From assembly GCA_936911875.1 (NCBI GenBank), contig CAKZGB010000003.1, forward strand, positions 1 to 64,000: 64,000 bases of DNA, read 5' to 3'. Of this stretch, positions 16,127-25,545 are shown piece after piece; the first letter of the stretch is position 1; each line of letters starts with the position of its first letter. This stretch comes from an uncultured Lysobacteraceae bacterium (GTDB lineage Bacteria; Pseudomonadota; Gammaproteobacteria; Xanthomonadales; Xanthomonadaceae). A program made the position numbers and the translations under genes. A model generated the notes under the pieces. That model ran no database searches. It had not been told where the DNA came from and saw only the letters and a program-made list of their open reading frames with translations.

Positions 16127-18364
16127 TCAGAAATCGTAGCGAACCGTCAGCGAGTACTGGCGCGGCGCACCGTAGAAGCCGGTCAGCACACCGTAGGCGG
16201 CAATGTTGTAGCCGGTCGTACGGTACTCTTCGTCGGTCAGGTTGGAGCCTTGCAGTGCGACCGTCCAAGGCTTCTTGCGCCAGATCAGACCTGCATTCAC
16301 CAGACCGTAGCCTTCCTGGTAGATCGCAGGGCTCAGATCGGTGGTCGGCCATACGGACGACTGATAGGTATAGCCTGCACGTGCGGTCAGCTCACCACCG
16401 GCGATCATCGGCAAGCGATGTTCGATATTGAATGCACCCGAGAACTTAGGCGCATTGGTGAAGTGCTGCGTATCTGCAATATTGACGTTGCTGCTCATGA
16501 ATTCCGTGTACTTGGAATCCAACCAGGCCAAGTTGCCGCTGATCATCCAACGGCTCGAAGGCAGCCACTGATATTCCACTTCAAAGCCGTCGATCGTACC
16601 GGCACCGGCGTTGGTGAAGTCACCGAAGAAGCTCTTGGAGCCGTTCGGCAAAGTGTACTCGGTGAACACGGACAGTTGGATGTCCTCGTACTTGTTGTGG
16701 AAGTACGCAAAGTTCAGGAACAGGCTCTGATTCAGCAGACCCATTTTTGTACCGACTTCGAGGCTGTCGACCTGTTCGTCACGGAAGGGCTCACCCGAAC
16801 GCGGAACTGAGGTGGTGTTGGCGCGGATGTTGTAGCCACCGGACTTAAAGCCGCGAGTTGCCGACACATAGCCCATGATGTCCTGCGTGAAATCGTAGTT
16901 GACAGCCAACTTCGGCGACAGGTTCTTGAAGCGGATGGTCTTGTCGAAGTTTGCCGCGGTGCCCCACGACGTGGTGTAAGTCGGCGTGGTGTAGAACTTG
17001 TTCAGCGCGATGGCGTGTTTCTTTTCATCGGTCCAACGGGCACCGACATCCAGGCCGAGACGTTCGCTCAGATCGATCGACCAGTCGGTATAGATCGCGA
17101 TGCTGTCAGTAATGACCTTGCCCTGCGTATCGCCGAACAGCGGGTTGGTGATTGTGGTTGCACCCAGCGGGTTGTGGAAGTAGTTCAGCACTTGGCCACC
17201 GGCTTCACCGCTGAACATGTAGGCACCCATGACGCCACGAGCGCGGCCACCGCCATCGTAATTGAGCTGCAGTTCGTTGCTCAACTGCTCGTCGTTGTAG
17301 AAGGCATGCACGTCGACGTATTTGCCCGGCAGTTCGTCGAAATCGATGTCCGTCGAGGTGTCGGACATGCGCTTGGCAATAACGTACTTGGCCGTCCAGC
17401 TCGGATCCATGCGCCAGGTGGCCGTGGCACTGACGCCCTTCATCGTGGTGTCGTTGACGTTGCCCATGCCGCTGCGGATGTCGTAACGGCTATCGAGCGG
17501 CTTATAAGTGGAATTCAGCGGATTGACGGCAAGCATCTTGGCGCCGCGGACGCCGGATTGGTCGTCCATCCAGTCAAAGGCCAGCTTGATATCAAAGTCA
17601 TCGCTGACGAACGCACCCAGTTCACCGCGCAGTGCCAGGATTTCCTTGTCGCTGACCGGCTGACCGTTGGTCAGGTTGGTACCAAAGCCATCGCGATGCA
17701 GGCTGGCAACACTCAAGCGGGCACGCAGTGCATCAGTACCCAGGATCGGACCGCCGATGGCGCCCTTCACATCCATTTGGCCATAGTTGCCGATCGTAAC
17801 TGAGCCGAAGCCGTTGGTCTTCTTCGGCAATTCCTTGGAGATGTACTTGATCGCACCGCCAATGGTGTTTTTGCCGTACAGCGTGCCTTGCGGGCCGCGC
17901 AGCACTTCGATGCGTTCGACGTCGAACACGTCAAGCAAGGCACCTTGCGGACGGGCAATATACACATCGTCCAGATAGATGCCGACGCCGGGATCGACGC
18001 CCCACAACGGATCAGACTGACCGATACCGCGAATATAAGCCGTGACCGTGCTGCTGGAACCGCGAGCGGCGTAGACAGTCAGGTTCGGGACTTGGGCATC
18101 GAGATCACCCAGATCCTGCACGTTCAAAGTTTCCAGACGCTCCGGCGTAAATGCCGTGACGGCGACCGGCACTTCCTGCAGGGTTTCGTCGCGCTTGCGG
18201 GCGGACACGGTGACTTTGCCGAGCGACTTGACGTCGGAGCTGTCACTTGCGACCGTTTCCTTTTCGGTGGATTCGGTTTGCGGATCTTGGGCGTATACCG
18301 GCGTGGCCAAGACGCCTAGAACGGCCAGACACAAGGCATGGCGGGCGGGATTGCGACGAAACAT
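16127..18364 (-). CDS. TonB-dependent outer-membrane receptor
   Basis: This 745-residue receptor has a signal peptide (MFRRNPARHALCLAVLGVLA to VYAQ), a possible TonB-box segment (KVTVSARKRDETLQEVPVAV), a plug domain at about 60-180 (VTAYIRGIGQSDPLWGVDPG, VERIEVLRGPQGTLYGKN, GGAIKYISKE) and a long beta-barrel ending in QYSLTVRYDF with the C-terminal phenylalanine needed for barrel insertion. There is no N-terminal signalling domain, so it is a transporter rather than a sigma-factor transducer. GAGG lies upstream of the ATG. The substrate cannot be read from sequence. Neighbours (GntP permease, 3HB-oligomer hydrolase, CrbS-like kinase) suggest a small organic acid or oligoester. Confidence 0.9.
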   Translation of the reverse strand: MFRRNPARHALCLAVLGVLATPVYAQDPQTESTEKETVASDSSDVKSLGKVTVSARKRDETLQEVPVAVTAFTPERLETLNVQDLGDLDAQVPNLTVYAARGSSSTVTAYIRGIGQSDPLWGVDPGVGIYLDDVYIARPQGALLDVFDVERIEVLRGPQGTLYGKNTIGGAIKYISKELPKKTNGFGSVTIGNYGQMDVKGAIGGPILGTDALRARLSVASLHRDGFGTNLTNGQPVSDKEILALRGELGAFVSDDFDIKLAFDWMDDQSGVRGAKMLAVNPLNSTYKPLDSRYDIRSGMGNVNDTTMKGVSATATWRMDPSWTAKYVIAKRMSDTSTDIDFDELPGKYVDVHAFYNDEQLSNELQLNYDGGGRARGVMGAYMFSGEAGGQVLNYFHNPLGATTITNPLFGDTQGKVITDSIAIYTDWSIDLSERLGLDVGARWTDEKKHAIALNKFYTTPTYTTSWGTAANFDKTIRFKNLSPKLAVNYDFTQDIMGYVSATRGFKSGGYNIRANTTSVPRSGEPFRDEQVDSLEVGTKMGLLNQSLFLNFAYFHNKYEDIQLSVFTEYTLPNGSKSFFGDFTNAGAGTIDGFEVEYQWLPSSRWMISGNLAWLDSKYTEFMSSNVNIADTQHFTNAPKFSGAFNIEHRLPMIAGGELTARAGYTYQSSVWPTTDLSPAIYQEGYGLVNAGLIWRKKPWTVALQGSNLTDEEYRTTGYNIAAYGVLTGFYGAPRQYSLTVRYDF

Positions 18365-18421
18365 TGGAACTACCTCGTATCGTTGACGATTGAATTTCCG
18401 CCAAAGCCGGCGGGTACGCTC

Positions 18422-18456
18422 ACAACTTAACGAAATTTGCAGGTTTCGACAGTTGT
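18422..18456. promoter_or_regulatory. Nested inverted repeat between the divergent TonB-receptor and GntP-permease genes
   Basis: Two nested palindromes share one centre: outer arms ACAACT (18422-18427) and AGTTGT (18451-18456), inner arms CGAAA (18431-18435) and TTTCG (18444-18448) around an 8-nt spacer. The element is 35 bp long, lies roughly midway between the two divergent starts, and could be an operator serving both genes. Confidence 0.45.
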
Positions 18457-18526
18457 CCTTTTGTCCAATGTGCGGACCGGGACCCGGGCTCGAAACTGGG
18501 GGTCGCCCTTTGTCTCGGACGCCTGT

Positions 18527-19921
18527 ATGTCCTTCCTGATTGTTTTAGCCGCCCTGTGTTTTCTGATGTGGATCGCGTACCGCGGGTACAGTGTGATCTT
18601 GTTTGCGCCACTGGTTGCTCTCGGCGCTGTCGCCCTTACAGATCCCTCCCTGGTCGCCCCTATGTTCAGCGGCCTGTTTATGGACAAGATGGTCGGCTTC
18701 CTCAAAAACTATTTCCCCGTATTCCTGCTGGGTGCTGTGTTCGGCAAAGTCATTGAACTTTCCGGGTTCTCGCGCTCCATCGTGGCGGGCTCAATTCGAC
18801 TGCTGGGCGAGTCACGCGCCATTTTGTCCATCGTCACGGTGTGTGCCCTACTCACTTACGGCGGCGTGTCGCTGTTCGTGGTCGTGTTTGCGGTCTATCC
18901 GTTTGCGGCCGAGCTGTTCCGCCAAAGCGGCATCCCTAAGCGTCTGATTCCCGGCACCATCGCACTGGGTGCCTTTACGTTCACCATGGATGCCCTGCCC
19001 GGTACGCCGCAAATCCAGAACATCATTCCCACTACGTTCTTCGGCACTGATGGCTGGGCGGCTCCGGTCCTTGGTATCGCCGGCTCCATCTTTATTCTGA
19101 TTGTCGGCCTGACCTATCTCGAATGGCGTCGGCGCCAAGCCAAGAACGCGGGCGAAGGCTATGGCGATCCTGCGACCTTGGTCAATGAACCTGAGACGCC
19201 GTCAGATACCTCGCTCAGCCATCCGCTGATTGCATTGCTGCCGCTGATTGTCGTCGGTGTGGTCAACAAACTGCTCACGCAATGGATCCCCGAATACTAC
19301 GGCAAGGAAACATCCTTTATTCCTGCAGTCATGGGCCAGTCCACACCGGTAGTCCAGGAGACGTCTAAGCTCGCTGCGATCTGGGCCGTCGAGGGCGCAC
19401 TGATTGTCGGCATCCTGCTAGTGTTCGCATTTGCCGGCAAGCGCGTGTTGTCGCAGTTTGCAGCCGGCAGTAAAGCGGCTATCGCCGGCGCCCTGCTCGC
19501 GGCAATGAACACTGCATCCGAATACGGATTCGGCGCCGTAATTGCAGCACTGCCGGGCTTTCTGGTGGTGGCCAACGCGCTCAATTCCATTCCCAACCCG
19601 CTCGTCAACGAAGCCATCACTGTGACCGCACTGGCCGGTATCACGGGTTCTGCATCCGGCGGTCTGTCGATTGCTCTGGCTGCCATGTCGGAATCGTTCA
19701 TTGCCAACGCGAACGCTGCCGGCATTCCGATGGAAGTCCTGCACCGCATTGCATCCATGGCGTCGGGCGGTATGGACACATTGCCGCACAATGGCGCCGT
19801 GATTACCTTGCTGGCCGTGACGGGTCTGACCCATCGTCAGGCCTACAAAGATGTCTTTGCCATCACAATCATCAAGACGATGGCCGTGTTTGTTGTGATT
19901 GGCCTCTACTACCTGCTGTAA
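18527..19921 (+). CDS. GntP-family permease
   Basis: This 464-residue integral membrane protein has about 12 helices and belongs to the GntP (gluconate:H+ symporter) superfamily, which includes D-beta-hydroxybutyrate and other organic-acid permeases. Supporting motifs are FMDKMVGFLKNYFPVFLLGA, ALGAFTFTMDALPGTPQIQN, MNTASEYGFGAVIAALPGF and ASMASGGMDTLPHNGAVITL. The chosen ATG at 18527 begins directly with the first membrane helix (MSFLIVLAALCFLMWIAY); an upstream in-frame ATG at 18437 overlaps the palindromic element and adds a polar stretch. It is divergent from a TonB receptor. Given the 3HB-oligomer hydrolase nearby, 3-hydroxybutyrate uptake is a reasonable guess, but the substrate is unproven. 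Confidence 0.85.
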   Translation: MSFLIVLAALCFLMWIAYRGYSVILFAPLVALGAVALTDPSLVAPMFSGLFMDKMVGFLKNYFPVFLLGAVFGKVIELSGFSRSIVAGSIRLLGESRAILSIVTVCALLTYGGVSLFVVVFAVYPFAAELFRQSGIPKRLIPGTIALGAFTFTMDALPGTPQIQNIIPTTFFGTDGWAAPVLGIAGSIFILIVGLTYLEWRRRQAKNAGEGYGDPATLVNEPETPSDTSLSHPLIALLPLIVVGVVNKLLTQWIPEYYGKETSFIPAVMGQSTPVVQETSKLAAIWAVEGALIVGILLVFAFAGKRVLSQFAAGSKAAIAGALLAAMNTASEYGFGAVIAALPGFLVVANALNSIPNPLVNEAITVTALAGITGSASGGLSIALAAMSESFIANANAAGIPMEVLHRIASMASGGMDTLPHNGAVITLLAVTGLTHRQAYKDVFAITIIKTMAVFVVIGLYYLL

Positions 19922-19939
19922 ATCCGCTCCGACGGAAGT

Positions 19940-19970
19940 AAAAAAGGCGACCCTCGGGTCGCCTTTTTTA
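19940..19970. terminator. Bidirectional terminator between GntP permease and ppiD
   Basis: A stem of AAAAAAGGCGACC and GGTCGCCTTTTTT with a CTCG-containing loop gives T-runs on both strands and closes the two convergent genes. Confidence 0.92.
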
Positions 19971-19989
19971 TTGCAGCCTTTTACTAATC

Positions 19990-21960
19990 TCAGAGATTGC
20001 GGTCGAACACGGTCACCTTGACGTGACTGCGCTTGGCACGAATGTAGCTGCGTACCTCTTCGATACCGCGACCCATACCGAATTGCTGCAGCAGCTGGTT
20101 ACGGATGGCCGGTGTGTATTGCGAGGTATCACCGGGTGTTACTTTGCGCAGCTCCACCAGCATCGGCTGGCCGTTGGTCAGCGTAAACACCTTGACCGCT
20201 GCGGCACCCTTAGCATTGGCGGGGATCGCAAAGATGGCCTCAGACATCTTGGAATCCAGACCTTGTGCCTGACGCGGCACACCCGGCAGAACGCGAACCG
20301 GCAAACCGGCCGTTGCATCGGCAACCGACGTTCCGGCCTTGATCTTCGCCAGCACTGCATTGGCCTTCGCCAGCGCCACCTTGTTGGCACGCTCAAAACG
20401 CACTTGCGCAATGATGTCGTCACGCACCTTGGCCAGCGGCATTGTGGCTGCAGGTTGATGCGCTGTGACGCGCAGCAGCATCTTCTGCGTCGGCGACAGA
20501 TCAATCGGATCGCCTACCGCCTTGTCCTTGATCAGTGATTCCTTAAAGGCTTCGCGCTTGACCGCAGGCGTTGCAAACACGCCCTCGTTAGACGAGCGCA
20601 GCAGCGGACCTGCGGTGACTACCGTCAGACCATTGGCCGTTGCCGGCGTCTTCAGGTCCTGCGGATTGCTGTACACCGCATCCAGTACCTTGCCGGTGAC
20701 GGTGTTGAGGTTACGCGCAGCGTTGGCTTTGTTGAGTTCAGCCGCGATTTCAGCCTTCACCTGATCAAACGAGCGTGCGTTGGAAGCGTTGATTTTGCGC
20801 AGTTGAATGATGTGCCAACCGAAGTCCGTCCTGACCGGCTTGGAGATACCCGCAGCGGTCATCGCAAACAACGCCGAATCAAATGCAGCCGGCATCGTGC
20901 CCTTGGCTACTGCACCCAGACTGCCGCCTTGCGCCCTGGAACCTGTGTCCTCGGACTTAGCTTTTGCCACTGCTTCAAAGTCAGCACCCGCAGCGGTGAC
21001 CTCAGCGTAGATCGCATCGATCTTGCGCTTGGCTTCGTCCTGTTGGGCCTTGGTGGCATTGGCAGGCAGGTTTACCAGAATGTGCGAAGCTTCGCGCGTC
21101 TCGGTGCCGGTGTACTTGGCAATGTCCTTGTCGTACTGCGCGCGGATTTGCGCATCGGTCGCCGGTGCCGGCGCCGGCAGCTTGGCTGCATCAATGATCA
21201 CGTATTCCAGGTTGACGCTTTCAGGTGCCTGCAGTTGGCCCTTGTGCGCGTCATACCAGGTTTTGATTTCGGCATCGGTAACCGCTGCCGTATCGGCAAC
21301 GGTCGGCACCGCGATCACAGCCGCATCGCGCGTTTCACCGCTGAGCTTCAGCAGGTTGTCGAGTTCCTTAGGCGTCACAAACGAACTGGTCGCCAGTTGT
21401 TCGGTCAGCAGGCGCTCCTGCAGATTGTCACGGATCACCTGTTCGAACTGACGAGGTGTTTGCGGCGGGCTCAACGAACGCAGGCCCATGATGTACGCAT
21501 TGGAATCGAACCTGCCGTCGGCACCAAGGAATGCCGGGACCGTCATGATTTCCTTTTGCACTTGGCCATCACTGATGCCCATGCCGGCAGCCGCTGCACT
21601 CAGGGCGCCGATCTTTTCATCGATCATGCGCTCCAGGATTTCACGCTTGCTCTCTGCACTATCAAAGGCGATGGCATCAAAGGCTTCACCCTCGGCCTCA
21701 CGACGGGCCTGACGCTCGCGCTCCAGTCGCGAACGGAATTCGTCCTGACTGATCTCGGCGTGATCATAGAGCATGCTCACCGGCCAGAACTTGGGTGCGC
21801 TCGGCCAGTAGGATGGCGGCGTATCAATACGGGCTACGGCAGTGGAGCCACCGCCAACGTTGTACTGGTCGATACCGAAGATGGCAAACGGAACGATTAG
21901 CAGACCGAGGATGACGGTCGCAAACCAACCCGTGGATTTATCTCGCAAAAATTGCAGCAT
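19990..21960 (-). CDS. ppiD: Periplasmic folding chaperone/peptidyl-prolyl isomerase PpiD
   Basis: This 656-residue inner-membrane-anchored protein helps fold newly exported outer-membrane proteins. It has an N-terminal anchor (LQFLRDKSTGWFATVILG, helix about 12-33), a SurA-like chaperone region, one parvulin rotamase domain at about 270-365 (EASHILVNLPANATKAQ ... GGSLGAVAKGTMPAAFDSAL ... DFGWHIIQLRKI), and a long C-terminal chaperone part. The order and length fit PpiD (about 620-660). A GTG at 21972 is in frame 12 nt upstream; the ATG at 21960 gives the conserved MLQ.LRDKSTGW start. It lies downstream of hupB and two tRNA genes, as in Xanthomonas. Confidence 0.92.
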   Translation of the reverse strand: MLQFLRDKSTGWFATVILGLLIVPFAIFGIDQYNVGGGSTAVARIDTPPSYWPSAPKFWPVSMLYDHAEISQDEFRSRLERERQARREAEGEAFDAIAFDSAESKREILERMIDEKIGALSAAAAGMGISDGQVQKEIMTVPAFLGADGRFDSNAYIMGLRSLSPPQTPRQFEQVIRDNLQERLLTEQLATSSFVTPKELDNLLKLSGETRDAAVIAVPTVADTAAVTDAEIKTWYDAHKGQLQAPESVNLEYVIIDAAKLPAPAPATDAQIRAQYDKDIAKYTGTETREASHILVNLPANATKAQQDEAKRKIDAIYAEVTAAGADFEAVAKAKSEDTGSRAQGGSLGAVAKGTMPAAFDSALFAMTAAGISKPVRTDFGWHIIQLRKINASNARSFDQVKAEIAAELNKANAARNLNTVTGKVLDAVYSNPQDLKTPATANGLTVVTAGPLLRSSNEGVFATPAVKREAFKESLIKDKAVGDPIDLSPTQKMLLRVTAHQPAATMPLAKVRDDIIAQVRFERANKVALAKANAVLAKIKAGTSVADATAGLPVRVLPGVPRQAQGLDSKMSEAIFAIPANAKGAAAVKVFTLTNGQPMLVELRKVTPGDTSQYTPAIRNQLLQQFGMGRGIEEVRSYIRAKRSHVKVTVFDRNL

Positions 21961-22025
21961 GTGGAAATGCACAGTCCGATGAACGAATCGGTCATTTTAG
22001 CGCACCTTGGCCCCGGACCCGGCCA

Positions 22026-22062
22026 CAAAAAAACAAGCCCCGCTACGAAGAGCGGGGCTTGC
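22026..22062 (-). terminator. Terminator after tRNA-Asp
   Basis: The CAAGCCCCGCT/AGCGGGGCTTG stem is followed on the minus strand by seven T. It ends the tRNA-Val/tRNA-Asp transcript before ppiD. Confidence 0.9.
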
Positions 22063-22070
22063 AGAATAAA

Positions 22071-22147
22071 TGGCGGAGTGGACGGGACTCGAACCCGCGA
22101 CCTCCGGCGTGACAGGCCAGCATTCTAACCAACTGAACTACCACTCC
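22071..22147 (-). tRNA. tRNA-Asp (anticodon GTC)
   Basis: The 77-nt cloverleaf has GGAGTGG/CCACTCC acceptor arms, the anticodon loop CTGTCAC giving GTC, the T-loop GGTTCGAGTC and an encoded 3' CCA. Confidence 0.97.
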
Positions 22148-22256
22148 GCGCGCCTGACAATGTTGCCATCAGGTAAGGTTGACTATTCTGCCAAAGGATC
22201 TGGCATTTGTAAAGCCCTTAGGAAAACTTTTTTTGCAGTAACCCCAAGTTTTTAAA

Positions 22257-22331
22257 TGGTGCGGGCTGAGGGGATCGAACCCCCGACCCTCTCCGTGTAA
22301 AGGAGACGCTCTACCGCTGAGCTAAGCCCGC
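22257..22331 (-). tRNA. tRNA-Val (anticodon TAC)
   Basis: The 75-nt cloverleaf has GCGGGCT/AGCCCGC acceptor arms, the anticodon loop TTTACAC giving TAC, the T-loop GGTTCGATCC and an encoded CCA. It precedes tRNA-Asp on the same transcript. Confidence 0.97.
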
Positions 22332-22343
22332 ATGTCCGGTATC

Positions 22344-22384
22344 AGAACAAACGCGCCGGCCCCCTTTCGGATGCCGGCGCGCTG
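22344..22384 (-). terminator. Terminator of hupB
   Basis: On the minus strand a GCGCCGGC/GCCGGCGC stem with a loop containing CCGAAAGG is followed by GTTTGTTC. It falls between hupB and tRNA-Val. Confidence 0.75.
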
Positions 22385-22409
22385 TGGAATTGATGCTCCG
22401 GGCAGGCGC

Positions 22410-22682
22410 TTAGTTTACAGCGTCCTTGAGTGCCTTGCCAGCCTTGAATGCCGGATTGTTCGAAGCCGGGATTTGGATTTCGGCCTTGGTTTGCGGATTG
22501 CGGCCAACGCGGGCTGCACGTTCACGCACCTGGAAAGTACCGAAGCCAACCAGCGTCACCGCCTCTTTCTTTTGCAGGGTTTTGGTGATCACGTCGATCA
22601 TGGCGTCAACGGCCTTGGCGGCATCGGTCTTGGAAATCTCGGCGGCGTCGGCGACAGCTGCGACGAAATCAGTCTTATTCAT
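22410..22682 (-). CDS. hupB: DNA-binding protein HU
   Basis: This 90-residue nucleoid protein has the complete HU fold: [20 protein letters not shown], then [20 protein letters not shown] leading into the DNA-binding arm ([19 protein letters not shown]), and the terminal helix [11 protein letters not shown]. The arm carries the RNP motif that bends DNA. The start at 22682 is supported by AGGAG 9 nt upstream and gives the standard 90-residue length. It lies downstream of lon, separated by a hairpin. The lon-hupB order is conserved in many gammaproteobacteria. Confidence 0.96.
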   Translation of the reverse strand: MNKTDFVAAVADAAEISKTDAAKAVDAMIDVITKTLQKKEAVTLVGFGTFQVRERAARVGRNPQTKAEIQIPASNNPAFKAGKALKDAVN

Positions 22683-22830
22683 TGTGAAGGGCTCCTGCGC
22701 GAACATAGTCCGCTGTGTTGAAAGTTTATTTCATTGATGCGCGACGCCAGGGTCACGCTCGAATCCGGTGGCACAAATCCCACCCGAATGCCTAAGTTAT
22801 ACCAGCGACTGTGGGGCACTGCAAGCAAAG

Positions 22831-22853
22831 AGGCCTGAAAATCAGGCCTTTTT
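22831..22853. terminator. Hairpin terminator between lon and hupB
   Basis: An AGGCCTGA/TCAGGCCT stem is followed on the plus strand by TTTTT. On the minus strand, the direction of lon, the tail is CTTTGCTTG and so weaker. It probably reduces read-through from lon into hupB. Confidence 0.6.
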
Positions 22854-22880
22854 ACTGTCTGTTGACGCTACCGCAACATC

Positions 22881-25376
22881 TCAGTGACGGGAGCGGGATC
22901 CGCTTGCCGGACGCTTAGTCGCCGCACGCTTGCGCACGTTCTTTGCGGCAACCGTTTTGCGCGCCGTCTTACGTGCTTTTTTCGGCGGACCGATGGGACG
23001 TTCGAGGGCAATGTCGAGCACTTCGTCAATGTATTTGACGGCATGAATGCTCAGACCTTCGTTGACGGATTTCGGCATATCCACCAGGTCCTTTGCGTTC
23101 TCCTGCGGGATGATCACCGTCTTGATGCCACCACGCAGTGCGGCCAGCAGCTTCTCTTTGAGACCGCCGATCGGGAGCACGCGACCGCGCAGGGTAATTT
23201 CACCCGTCATGGCGACATCGGCTCGCACCGGCACCTTGGTGTACATCGAAACCAGTGCGGTGGCCATGGCTATACCTGCAGACGGACCGTCCTTGGGCGT
23301 GGCGCCTTCCGGCACGTGGATGTGCACATCGTACTTCTGGAACTGATCCTGGGCGATGCCAAGACGATCCGCGCGTGCGCGCACCACGGACATTGCGGCC
23401 GATGCCGATTCCTTCATCACGCTGCCGAGCTGGCCCGTTAGCGTCACGCCACCCTTGCCCATCATCTGGGTGGTTTCAATCTGCAGCAGATCGCCACCAA
23501 CCTCGGTCCAAGCCAGACCGGTGACGAGACCGACTTCGTTCGCTTCTTCGGCGCGGCCGAAATCAAAACGGCGCACACCCAGGAACTGCTCGATGTTGTC
23601 CGCAGTCACCGTCACAGGCTTCGGCTTGACGACCTTGCCCTTGACCTTGCTCTTAACCGGACCGGCCAGCGCAATTTGCTTGACGACCTTGCGCGCGATC
23701 TTGGCGATCTCACGTTCCAGCGAACGCACACCCGATTCACGCGTGTAGTAGCGCACGATTTCACGCAACGCTTCATCGGTGATGCGGATCTCCTCGTCAC
23801 GCAAACCGTTGGCTGCGATTTGCTTAGGCAGCAAATAGCGCGAAGCGATGTTGAGCTTTTCTTCTTCGGTGTAACCCGGGATACGGATCACTTCCATACG
23901 ATCGAGCAACGGACCCGGAATGTTCATCGAGTTCGAGGTGGCGATGAACATCACCTCGGACAGATCGAGATCGACCTCGAGGTAGTGATCGTTGAACGCG
24001 TGATTCTGTTCGGGATCGAGCACCTCAAGCAACGCCGCTGCCGGATCACCGCGGAAGTCATTGGCCATCTTGTCGATTTCATCGAGCACAAACAGCGGAT
24101 TGCGCGTGCCGGCCTTGTTGAGGTTCTGCACGATGCGACCCGGCATGGAGCCGACATAGGTACGACGGTGGCCGCGGATTTCCGATTCGTCACGCACGCC
24201 ACCCAGCGCCATGCGCACGAACTTGCGGTTCGTGGCCTTGGCAATGCTCTGACCCAGTGAGGTCTTACCCACACCCGGCGGTCCGACCAGGCACAGAATC
24301 GGGCCCTTCATTTGCTTGACGCGCGTTTGCACGGCCAAGTATTCAAGGATGCGATCCTTGACCTTCTCCAGACCGAAGTGATCGGCATCGAGCGTGTCCT
24401 GCGCGGCCTTGAGATCTTTGCTGACCTTGCTGCGCTTGGACCACGGCACGCCGACCAGCCAATCGAGATAGTTGCGCACGACTGCCGCTTCGGCAGACAT
24501 CGGCGACATTTGCTTGAGCTTGCCGAGCTCGGCCTTGGCTTTGCTTTCAACGACCTTCGGCATGCCGGCTTCGGCAATCTTGCGGGTCAGCTCTTCGATG
24601 TCGTTCGGTGCATCGTCGTATTCGCCCAGTTCCTTCTGGATGGCCTTCATCTGCTCGTTGAGATAGTACTCACGCTGCGATTTTTCCATCTGCGATTTGA
24701 CGCGACCGCGAATGCGTTTTTCCAGCTGCTGGACGTCGATCTCACCATCGACCAGGCCGATCATGCTTTCGATCCGTGCAGCGATGCCCGGGGTTTCCAG
24801 CAGCTTTTGCTTATCGATCAGACGCACACCGAGATTGGCAGCGGCGGTATCGGCCAGACGCGAAGGATCATCAATGGCCTGCAAGGTCTGCATCAGTTCT
24901 GCAGGCAACTTGCGATTGGTCTTGACGTATTGCTCAAACGAATTGAGCAAGGTGCGAGCCACAGCCTCGAGTTCGCGCGGATCGCGATCTGCGGTGCTCG
25001 TGATTTCAACGCCTTTACCGAACAGCGCGCCGTCGGTTTCAGCGACATCGGAAATTGCAGCGCGCTCCATGCCCTCGACCAGCACTTTAATGGTGCCATC
25101 GGGCAGCTTGAGCATTTGCAGCACCGTTGCCACGGTACCGACGGTATGCAGATCGTCTCCGCTCGGATCGTCGGTCTCTGCCGTTTTTTGCGCGACCAGC
25201 AAGATGCGCTTGCTGTCGGAGTTCATTGCAGCCTCTAAGGCGCGAATGGATTTGTCGCGGCCCACGAACAACGGAATGACCATGTACGGGAAGACGACAA
25301 CGTCACGCAGGGGCAGTACCGGCAACTGATCGGACGTTGCGGATTCTGGGGTGGATTTGCTCTTGGCCTTGGCCAT
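22881..25376 (-). CDS. lon: ATP-dependent protease Lon, with basic C-terminal tail
   Basis: This 831-residue AAA+ serine protease degrades misfolded and regulatory proteins. It has the N-terminal LAN domain (about 18-210, [20 protein letters not shown]), Walker A G365-T372 (GPPGVGKT), Walker [11 protein letters not shown], and the catalytic dyad S699 ([11 protein letters not shown]) and K742 (GGLKEKL). Residues from about 798 on form an unusual tail of some 34 residues rich in Lys, Arg and Ala ([26 protein letters not shown]) that E. coli Lon lacks; it may bind nucleic acid. GGAGA precedes the ATG. A heat-shock-like promoter lies upstream. Confidence 0.96.
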   Translation of the reverse strand: MAKAKSKSTPESATSDQLPVLPLRDVVVFPYMVIPLFVGRDKSIRALEAAMNSDSKRILLVAQKTAETDDPSGDDLHTVGTVATVLQMLKLPDGTIKVLVEGMERAAISDVAETDGALFGKGVEITSTADRDPRELEAVARTLLNSFEQYVKTNRKLPAELMQTLQAIDDPSRLADTAAANLGVRLIDKQKLLETPGIAARIESMIGLVDGEIDVQQLEKRIRGRVKSQMEKSQREYYLNEQMKAIQKELGEYDDAPNDIEELTRKIAEAGMPKVVESKAKAELGKLKQMSPMSAEAAVVRNYLDWLVGVPWSKRSKVSKDLKAAQDTLDADHFGLEKVKDRILEYLAVQTRVKQMKGPILCLVGPPGVGKTSLGQSIAKATNRKFVRMALGGVRDESEIRGHRRTYVGSMPGRIVQNLNKAGTRNPLFVLDEIDKMANDFRGDPAAALLEVLDPEQNHAFNDHYLEVDLDLSEVMFIATSNSMNIPGPLLDRMEVIRIPGYTEEEKLNIASRYLLPKQIAANGLRDEEIRITDEALREIVRYYTRESGVRSLEREIAKIARKVVKQIALAGPVKSKVKGKVVKPKPVTVTADNIEQFLGVRRFDFGRAEEANEVGLVTGLAWTEVGGDLLQIETTQMMGKGGVTLTGQLGSVMKESASAAMSVVRARADRLGIAQDQFQKYDVHIHVPEGATPKDGPSAGIAMATALVSMYTKVPVRADVAMTGEITLRGRVLPIGGLKEKLLAALRGGIKTVIIPQENAKDLVDMPKSVNEGLSIHAVKYIDEVLDIALERPIGPPKKARKTARKTVAAKNVRKRAATKRPASGSRSRH

Positions 25377-25425
25377 GTGTTCTCCGGGATTGCGATTGGG
25401 CGAATGACTCGCCGCACTACCTCAG

Positions 25426-25455
25426 TGTATAGGGTCAGCGGGGCGCAAACTCAAG
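25426..25455 (-). promoter_or_regulatory. Candidate lon promoter, overlapping sigma-70 and sigma-32 type elements
   Basis: Read on the minus strand, CTTGAG (25450-25455) and CCCTATAC (25427-25434) are spaced 15 nt, resembling the heat-shock consensus CTTGAA-N13-15-CCCCATNT. The same DNA gives TTGAGT-N17-TATACA for the vegetative sigma factor. It lies about 50-80 nt upstream of the lon start, as expected for a heat-inducible lon gene. Confidence 0.6.
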
Positions 25456-25485
25456 CCATCGGCACGATTCATTCAGCGGGCCGCA

Positions 25486-25523
25486 ACGCAAAACGCCGCA
25501 CCCTTTCGGATACGGCGTCCTGC
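25486..25523 (-). terminator. Terminator of the clpX transcript
   Basis: On the minus strand ACGCCGTATCC pairs imperfectly with GGGTGCGGCGT around GAAA and is followed by TTTGCG, just after the clpX stop. It separates clpX from the lon promoter. Confidence 0.65.
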
Positions 25524-25545
25524 AATGGCAGAGCCCGACTCGGAC

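Noticed and set aside
20803..21900. A 365-codon plus-strand open frame antisense to ppiD
   Set aside because: Shadow of ppiD codon bias; no domains and no start signal.
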